Assembly (NCBI RefSeq): GCF_023898865.1
Contig: NZ_JAGSOV010000033.1
Location: 34,350 to 98,349, forward strand
DNA length: 64,000 nt
Direction: 5' to 3'
Source: Pseudonocardia humida
GTDB taxonomy: Bacteria > Actinomycetota > Actinomycetes > Mycobacteriales > Pseudonocardiaceae
Shown here: in pieces, positions 58,497 to 64,000 of the stretch
Layout: the number at the start of each line of letters is the position of its first letter
How positions within the stretch are numbered: position 1 is the first letter of the stretch
Notes under the pieces: generated by a model
Database searches by the model: none
Told to the model about the DNA's origin: nothing
Seen by the model: only the letters and a program-made list of their open reading frames with translations
Program-made: the position numbers and the translations under genes

Positions 58497-59414
58497 TCAC
58501 GCCCGTCCGTCGGGTGTCGCGAGCGCCCGCAGCAGCCGGGCCGGGTCCGGGAACATCCCGAGCACCGACAGCGGCGGGTGGCCCGGGGTCCGCACGTGCA
58601 CGTCGGCCCGGGCGCTCCACAGCAGCCGGGCCGGGGTGAGCTCGACCGTCGTGCCGGGTCGCAGCGGGCAGTGCGTGACGTCGATCGTGCGGATGCCCGT
58701 GTCGAACGGCCCGGCCGCCTCCCCGAGCTCGACCAGGCGCACCTCGCCGTCGGTCAGCAGGACGATCCCGGAGCCGCGCGGGCGCCGGGTGCGCGACCGG
58801 CCCGCTCCGGCGAAGCGCAGCCACTCTCCCGGTCCGAGCTCCCCGGCCACGGCCCGGGCGATCGTGCGGTCGTTCTCCAGCGATTGCTGCGGGCCGGGCA
58901 GGACGTGGCGCACCATCGCCAGCGCCGCGCGCTGCACGGTGTCCCGGTCGAGGGCGACGGTCACCGGTAGGCCCGGGGCGACGCGCTCGGCGACCGCCCT
59001 GACGTGCTCGGCGAGGTGCGGCCGGGCGAGCGGCACCGCCTCGCAGTCGCGGAGGAACCCCAGGTCCGGCGGCGGGTCGAGCGCGGCCTCCCGCTCCACC
59101 CGCACCACGACGATCCTGGCCCCGGCCGCCCGTGCCGTGCGGATCTCGCGGCGCACCCAGTCGTCGTCCTCGGTGAGGCGGGCGCGGTTCTCCCCGCGGT
59201 CCCAGCTCTTCCCGGCCAGCACCAGCAGCACGGCGGTCTCGCCCGCCCGGCCGAGCAGCTCCGCCTCGAAGCGCACGCGGCTGCGCAGGGAGAGGGTGTC
59301 GAGGAAGACGTTGCCGGCGCCGAGGAGCTCCTGGAGCGTGACGCCGAGCAGCGCGGCCGCGAACGGCTCATCGGCGCGGCGGTAGCAGAGGAAGACCGAC
59401 GGGGGCGTGCCCAC
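58497..59414 (-). CDS. TIR-domain protein with C-terminal PH-like region
   Basis: 305 residues from a GTG. The N-terminal ~150 residues are a TIR domain: box-1-like 'SVFLCYRRADEPFAAALLG', 'GNVFLDTLSLRSRVRFEAELLGRAGETAVLLVLAGKSW' with an acidic residue at the position used for NAD cleavage, and 'DDDWVRREIRTARAAGARIVVVRVE'. A helical linker ('AALAMVRHVLP', about 165-180) leads to a beta-rich C-terminus ('GELGPGEWLRFAGAGRS', 'GIVLLTDGEVRLVELGE', 'TIDVTHCPLRPG') resembling bacterial PH-like sensing modules. Bacterial TIR proteins often act as NADases in phage defence, but stand-alone forms also have other roles. No classical defence partner such as Thoeris ThsA is adjacent. Confidence 0.78.
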   Translation of the reverse strand: MGTPPSVFLCYRRADEPFAAALLGVTLQELLGAGNVFLDTLSLRSRVRFEAELLGRAGETAVLLVLAGKSWDRGENRARLTEDDDWVRREIRTARAAGARIVVVRVEREAALDPPPDLGFLRDCEAVPLARPHLAEHVRAVAERVAPGLPVTVALDRDTVQRAALAMVRHVLPGPQQSLENDRTIARAVAGELGPGEWLRFAGAGRSRTRRPRGSGIVLLTDGEVRLVELGEAAGPFDTGIRTIDVTHCPLRPGTTVELTPARLLWSARADVHVRTPGHPPLSVLGMFPDPARLLRALATPDGRA

Positions 59415-59605
59415 GGCGACGGGTTCGGGTGCCGGGTGGCGGGCGTTACCGCGACCCCGACGCCACGGCGGCCGCCCGACCGCCGGCCCGGCCGCCGATC
59501 ATCGCGGAGGGACCGCCATCCCCGGCCGGGTGAGCCGGATGGCCCAGTGGCCACCCCCGCCGTACGGTCGTCCGGATCGGGGGATCCACCTGCGAGGGGG
59601 CCGGG

Positions 59606-60268
59606 ATGATCGATCTGACCGGGCGGTCCGCCGTTGTCCTCGGCGCCGGGTCGGTGATCGGACGGGCCATCGCGCTGACCGTCGCCCAGCTCGGGGCGAG
59701 CGTGGCCGCGGTCGACCGCGACCCGCTGGCCGTGGCCCGCACCGCGCTGCTGGTCGAGCCGCCCGGCGACGTGCGCGACTACGAGGCCGACGTCGCCGAC
59801 GCCGCCGGGTTCGACGTCGTCCGGCGCGAGATCGAGATCGAGATCGGGGTGCCGCACATCGTCGTGGAGGTCACCGGGGCCGCCGACGCCGTGACGGGAC
59901 CGGCCGTGCGCGCGTTCCTGGACGGGATGGTCCGCCGCGGCCGGGGCGGGCGGATCGTGCTGGTCCGCGGGGTCGGAGCCGGTCACGGCGACCGGGACGC
60001 CGCGGTCGGGCTCACCACTTCGCTGGCCGGCGAGCTGGCCGGTGACGGGATCCTGGTCAACTGCGTGTGCGCCGGCCCTACCGACACCCCGTTGCTGGCC
60101 GCGCAGCCCCGGTGGGTGCGCCAGCGGCTGGAGCGCGAGATCCCGCTGCGCCGGCTGGCCCACCCCGACGAGATCGCCGCGGCGGTCGCGTTCTTCGCCT
60201 CCGACCGGGCCTCGTTCGTCACCGGCCAGGTGCTCTCGGTCAGCGGCGGGCTCACGATGGCCCGCTGA
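59606..60268 (+). CDS. Degenerate SDR paralogue without catalytic Tyr/Lys
   Basis: 220 residues from an ATG. It begins like its downstream neighbour ('MIDLTGRSAVVLGAGSVIGRAIALTVAQLG') and ends alike ('LAGDGILVNCVCAGPTDTPLLAA' to 'VTGQVLSVSGGLTM'). The middle is shortened by about 26 residues: where the neighbour has the Ser and Y-x-x-x-K catalytic set, this copy reads 'IVLVRGVGAGHGDRDAAVGLTTSLAGELA', with neither Tyr nor Lys. The cofactor loop is G-A-G-S-V-I-G. About 50 bases of upstream DNA are also shared with the second copy. It arose by tandem duplication and is probably a pseudo-enzyme, perhaps a structural partner of the active copy. Confidence 0.82.
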   Translation: MIDLTGRSAVVLGAGSVIGRAIALTVAQLGASVAAVDRDPLAVARTALLVEPPGDVRDYEADVADAAGFDVVRREIEIEIGVPHIVVEVTGAADAVTGPAVRAFLDGMVRRGRGGRIVLVRGVGAGHGDRDAAVGLTTSLAGELAGDGILVNCVCAGPTDTPLLAAQPRWVRQRLEREIPLRRLAHPDEIAAAVAFFASDRASFVTGQVLSVSGGLTMAR

Positions 60269-60353
60269 GCCCGCCCGCTCGACGCCACCGCCGGGTCCCC
60301 GTACGGTCGGGCGGTCGGAAGATCCACGGCGACGGGGCTGGGGGTGGCGCGCG

Positions 60354-61094
60354 GTGATCGATCTGACCGGTCGGGTCGCGGTGGTCGTCGGGGCCGGGTC
60401 GGGCATCGGTAGGGCCACGGCGCTGCGGCTGGCCGCGCTCGGAGCGGTGGTCGCCGCCGCCGACCTCGACCTCGACTCGGCCGCCGAGACCGCCCGCGGA
60501 GCCGACGGGGTCCGGCCCTACTTCCTCGACGTCACCGAGCAGGGCACGATCGACGAGGCTCGCGACGCCGTGCTGCGCGACCTCGGGGCGCCGCGGATCG
60601 TCGTCAACGCGGCCGGGTGGGACAGCGTCGGGCCCTTCCTGGACGGCGACCGCGCGCTGTGGGAGAAGCTGGTCGGGCTCAACCTGGTGGGCACGATCGC
60701 GGTGGTCCGGGCGTTCCTGGACGCCATGATCGAGCGCGGTGACGGCGGCCGGGTCGTGACCGTCGCCAGCGACGCCGGGCGCGTCGGCAGCACGGGGGAG
60801 ACCGTCTACGCCGGGGCGAAGGGCGGGATCATCGCGTTCAGCAAGTCGCTGGCCAGGGAGATGGCCCGGCACGCGATCCTGGTCAACTGCGTCTGCCCCG
60901 GCCCGACCGACACCCCGCTGTTCGCCTCGCTGCCCGAACGCACCCGCCTCGCGCTGGAGCGGGGCATCCCGCTGCGCCGGCTGGCCCGCCCCGAGGAGGT
61001 CGCCGCGGCGATCGCGTTCTTCGCCTCCGAGGAGGCGTCGTTCATCACCGGTCAGGTGCTCTCGGTGAGCGGCGGGCTCACCATGCACGGCTGA
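60354..61094 (+). CDS. Short-chain dehydrogenase/reductase
   Basis: 246 residues from a GTG at 60354. It has cofactor motif 'VVVGAGSGIGRATALRL', acidic end of strand 2 'AAADLDLD' (NAD preference), 'IVVNAAGWDSVGPF', Ser in 'VVTVASDAGRVGS', catalytic 'VYAGAKGGIIAFSKSLAREMA' and 'VNCVCPGPTDTPLFASL'. It closely resembles 3-hydroxyacyl-CoA and cyclohexanol-type dehydrogenases found beside enoyl-CoA hydratases. The enoyl-CoA hydratase gene follows after 25 bases on the same strand, so a beta-oxidation-like hydration and dehydrogenation pair is likely. The upstream gene is its degenerate tandem copy. Confidence 0.92.
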   Translation: MIDLTGRVAVVVGAGSGIGRATALRLAALGAVVAAADLDLDSAAETARGADGVRPYFLDVTEQGTIDEARDAVLRDLGAPRIVVNAAGWDSVGPFLDGDRALWEKLVGLNLVGTIAVVRAFLDAMIERGDGGRVVTVASDAGRVGSTGETVYAGAKGGIIAFSKSLAREMARHAILVNCVCPGPTDTPLFASLPERTRLALERGIPLRRLARPEEVAAAIAFFASEEASFITGQVLSVSGGLTMHG

Positions 61095-61119
61095 CCCCGA
61101 CCGCACCGGTAGGAGACAC

Positions 61120-61920
<801 letters not shown>

Positions 61921-61947
61921 GCCCCGGCGGCAGAGCTATTCGACCAG

Positions 61948-62973
61948 CTATTCGGCCAGCGCCTTCGCGATCTCGCCCCACCGGCCCATCGCCCTCGGGT
62001 CGGCCCGGACCGACTCCTCGGCCAGGTAGGTGACCAGGCGGGCGGCGATGCCGGCGTAGCGGGCGCGCAGGATGTCGGCGACCTCGTCCCAGCGCCCGAC
62101 CACGGCGAACTTCTCGACCATCTCGTCGGTGATCGTGTCGCGCATGCCGTCCAGGTCGCCCGCCTTGAGCAGTTGGTTGAGCCGGGCGGAGGTGCCGGTG
62201 AAGCCGAGGTCGTCGAACTGGAAGGCGTAGTTGCGGGTGGAGCCGTAGAAGGCGATCTGCTCGCGCGCGCGGCGCAGCAGCGGTGCGCGCTCCTCGGGGG
62301 TGTCGCCCGCGACGACGAAGACCGGCACGATCAGGTCGACCGCCGCCGGCGGGCGCCCGGCCCGGGCGGCGCCTTCGGCGACCGCGGGCAGCAGTCGGCT
62401 GTGCAGGTACTCCACCGAGTGCAGCGGGTGGACGTGCACGCCGTCGGCGACCTCGCCCGCCATCCGGCACATCCACGGCCCGACCGCCGAGACGTCGATC
62501 TTGATGTCGGCGTGCTCGTGGGGGCGGGGCCGCCAGCCGTGCGGCAGCAGGGTGAGCCGGTAGAACTCGCCCTCGTGGTTCAGCTCGCCGCCGGCGAACG
62601 CGGCGAAGCAGGCCCGCACGGCCAGCACGTAGTCGCGCAGCCGGGGGCCGGGCGGGTCGAACTCCACGCCGTAGCGGCGCTGCACGTGCGCGCGGACCTG
62701 GGTGCCCAGGCCGAGGCGGAACCGGCCCCCGGTGTTGTCGGCCAGCTCCCACGCGGTGCCCGCGGTGACCATCGGGCTGCGCGGGAACGCGACCGCGATC
62801 CCGGTGGACAGCTCCAGCCCCGGCGCGGCGCCTGCCGCGACGGCCAGCGACATCCAGGGCGTCGTCGAGGTCTCGGTGAACAGCATCCCGGACAGCCCGG
62901 CTGCGGCGGCGGCCCTCGCGGTGGCCGCGGTGTCCGTCCACGCCGACGGACCTTTCATGAGATCGAACTTCAC
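61948..62973 (-). CDS. LLM-class (probably F420-dependent) oxidoreductase
   Basis: 341 residues from a GTG at 62973; the in-frame ATG-like start at 63018 would extend into the operator. The N-terminus 'KFDLMKGPSAWTDTAATARAAAAAGLSGMLFTETSTTPWMSLAVAA' and 'LELSTGIAVAFPRSPMVTAGTAWELADNTGGRFRLGLGTQVRAHVQRRYG' are typical of TIGR03617-type F420 enzymes. 'KIDVSAVGPWMCRMAGEVADGVHVHPLHSVEYL' completes the barrel. It is divergent from a TetR gene, with two tandem operators in the 63-base gap, and convergent with the enoyl-CoA hydratase. The TetR is therefore the probable regulator. Confidence 0.9.
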   Translation of the reverse strand: MKFDLMKGPSAWTDTAATARAAAAAGLSGMLFTETSTTPWMSLAVAAGAAPGLELSTGIAVAFPRSPMVTAGTAWELADNTGGRFRLGLGTQVRAHVQRRYGVEFDPPGPRLRDYVLAVRACFAAFAGGELNHEGEFYRLTLLPHGWRPRPHEHADIKIDVSAVGPWMCRMAGEVADGVHVHPLHSVEYLHSRLLPAVAEGAARAGRPPAAVDLIVPVFVVAGDTPEERAPLLRRAREQIAFYGSTRNYAFQFDDLGFTGTSARLNQLLKAGDLDGMRDTITDEMVEKFAVVGRWDEVADILRARYAGIAARLVTYLAEESVRADPRAMGRWGEIAKALAE

Positions 62974-63009
62974 CCCGCCGACCCTACGGCGCGAGCGGCC
63001 GATGACAGG

Positions 63010-63047
63010 TTTACTCAACCGAGGTAAGATTTACTCGTGCGAGTAAA
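63010..63047. promoter_or_regulatory. Two tandem TetR-type operators, one covering the TetR start codon
   Basis: Site 1 (63010-63027) is TTTACTC-AACC-GAGGTAA; site 2 (63030-63047) is TTTACTC-GTGC-GAGTAAA, with perfect 7-base arms. The centres are 20 bases apart, two helical turns, so both face the same side of the DNA. Site 2 contains the GTG start (63037) of the TetR gene. Together they should control both divergent genes. Confidence 0.8.
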
Positions 63048-63654
63048 CGAGCCGGTGGGACGGACGGTCACCGGCGCGGCGCGCCGGGCGCAGATCGTGG
63101 CGGCGGCGATCGAGACGATCGCGGAGCTGGGGCTGGGCGGGGCGACGTTCGCCCGGATCGCCGAGCGCGCCGGGCTGTCCAGCACGCGGATGATCTCCTA
63201 CCACTTCGCCGGCCGCGACGACCTGGTGACGGCGGTGTTCACGGAGATCTACTCGGTGGCCGGGGGGTTCATCGAGCCGTTCGTGCTGGGCGCGACGAGC
63301 CCGGCGCGGCAGCTGCGCGGGGTGATCGAGGGCAACATGCGCTTCTACGCCGAGCACCGCGCGCACGTGCTCGCCGCGCACGAGATCTGGCACAACCACC
63401 GCCGCGCCGACGGCCGGCTGCACTACGGGATGGACGCCTTCGAGCTGGAGCTCGTGATGCTGTCCGAGATCGCCCGGGCGGGGTGGGCGAGCGGGGAGTT
63501 CCGCCGGTTCGACCCGCGGATCCTGCACACCAGCCTGCGCCACACCTTCAACGGGGTGGCCGGGCTGCTGTCGACCGACCCGGAGCTGGACCTCGACGCC
63601 TGCACCCGCGAGCTGGTCGCCCTGTTCGAGGGCGCGACCCGGAGCCTGCCGTGA
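63037..63654 (+). CDS. TetR-family transcriptional regulator
   Basis: 205 residues from a GTG inside the second operator; a downstream GTG at 63055 is an alternative start. The DNA-binding domain is '[59 protein letters not shown]' (about 14-72), with the variant 'M-I-S-Y-H-F' recognition end. The C-terminal part is TetR_C-like ('[20 protein letters not shown]'). It should bind the two palindromes upstream and repress itself and the LLM gene. Its stop overlaps the start of a nuoH gene (GTGA), an unexpected coupling. Confidence 0.93.
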   Translation: MRVNEPVGRTVTGAARRAQIVAAAIETIAELGLGGATFARIAERAGLSSTRMISYHFAGRDDLVTAVFTEIYSVAGGFIEPFVLGATSPARQLRGVIEGNMRFYAEHRAHVLAAHEIWHNHRRADGRLHYGMDAFELELVMLSEIARAGWASGEFRRFDPRILHTSLRHTFNGVAGLLSTDPELDLDACTRELVALFEGATRSLP

Positions 63655-64000
63655 CGGCCACCGGGCAGCTGCTGGCCGACGACCCGATCTGGCTGGTCCT
63701 GGCCAAGGTCGTGGCGCTGTTCGGGCTCGGCCTGCTGCTGACCATGTTCATGATCGTCGGTGAGCGGAAGGTCGTCGGGCGGATGCAGCAGCGCCCCGGC
63801 CCCGACCGCACCGGCCCAGGCGGTTGGCTGCAGTCGCTGGCCGACGCGCTGAAGCTGGCGTTCAAGGAGGACGTCATGCCGGCCGCGGCCGACAAGCGGG
63901 TGTACTTCATCGCCCCGGTGATCTCCACGATCCCGGCGTTCGTGGCGTTCTCGGTGATCCCGTTCGGTGGCGAGGTCACGATCTTCGGTGAGCCGACCGT
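63651..64000 (+). CDS. nuoH: NADH-quinone oxidoreductase subunit H (start only)
   Basis: The first ~116 residues are present before the window ends. The GTG at 63651 overlaps the TetR stop by 4 bases. After a first membrane helix ('[22 protein letters not shown]') comes the signature '[41 protein letters not shown]', which is diagnostic of complex I subunit H at the quinone site, followed by the next helix. Complex I subunit H normally sits between nuoG and nuoI; here it follows a regulator directly. It may open a partial second nuo cluster of the type known in some actinobacteria. Confidence 0.92.
   Translation, partial: MTATGQLLADDPIWLVLAKVVALFGLGLLLTMFMIVGERKVVGRMQQRPGPDRTGPGGWLQSLADALKLAFKEDVMPAAADKRVYFIAPVISTIPAFVAFSVIPFGGEVTIFGEPT

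Overview
The window is about 64 kb of very GC-rich DNA with dense, often overlapping genes and many GTG starts. F420-type luciferase-like oxidoreductases, cytochromes P450, several TetR regulators, an ECF sigma operon, probable leaderless promoters and a JetABC/MksBEF-like condensin operon point to a Pseudonocardiales-type actinobacterium, possibly Pseudonocardia. The taxonomy is inferred from gene content and composition, not from a marker gene. No rRNA, tRNA, CRISPR array, phage or insertion-sequence transposase was seen.

Layout. 0-6.7 kb: the end of a GT9 glycosyltransferase, then a MacAB-like tripartite efflux operon with a second, much enlarged adaptor. 6.7-13.7 kb: catabolic genes (HpcH/HpaI aldolase, XRE-cupin regulator, class II aldolase, acyl-CoA ligase behind a promoter with a perfect TetR-type operator, TetR, MFS transporter). 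13.7-20.6 kb: a three-gene SMC/condensin operon whose fourth gene (jetD) survives only as a roughly 33-codon stub, followed convergently by a membrane protein. 22.3-23.5 kb: a frameshifted AbiEi/DUF559-type gene lying between two related 90-bp repeats. 23.5-29.5 kb: class III aminotransferase, NTF2-like protein, LLM-hemerythrin fusion, transketolase-like enzyme. 29.5-31.5 kb: a graveyard of truncated genes (CYP125-like P450, a helical-repeat fragment, TetR) around a protein made of period-3 Gly/Ser and Cys-x-x repeats. 31.6-33.8 kb: VOC protein, azlCD and a divergent CGNR regulator.

33.8-37.6 kb: a translationally coupled operon of a secreted repeat protein, an amidoligase, an ECF sigma factor and a membrane protein carrying the same repeat as the secreted protein, followed by a lipoprotein. 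In my reading this is the most system-like set of poorly described genes in the window. 37.6-49.5 kb: dehydrogenases, VOC protein, winged-helix protein, a large LuxR-type ATPase regulator, an acetolactate-synthase-like TPP enzyme and a phosphotransferase. 49.5-57.8 kb: a class II aaRS-like protein, a second phosphotransferase, P450, arylamine N-acetyltransferase, coiled-coil protein, SGNH hydrolase/TetR pair and a frame-disrupted PASTA-like gene. 57.8-64 kb: an AT-richer gap, a TIR-PH-like protein, tandemly duplicated SDRs (the first without its catalytic residues), enoyl-CoA hydratase, an LLM oxidoreductase divergent from a TetR gene with two tandem operators, and the start of a nuoH gene overlapping that TetR gene.

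Much of the window is accessory metabolism under local TetR/XRE/CGNR control. The condensin operon, the TIR protein, the AbiEi-like gene and the repeat proteins are the parts that may concern genome defence or have undescribed functions.
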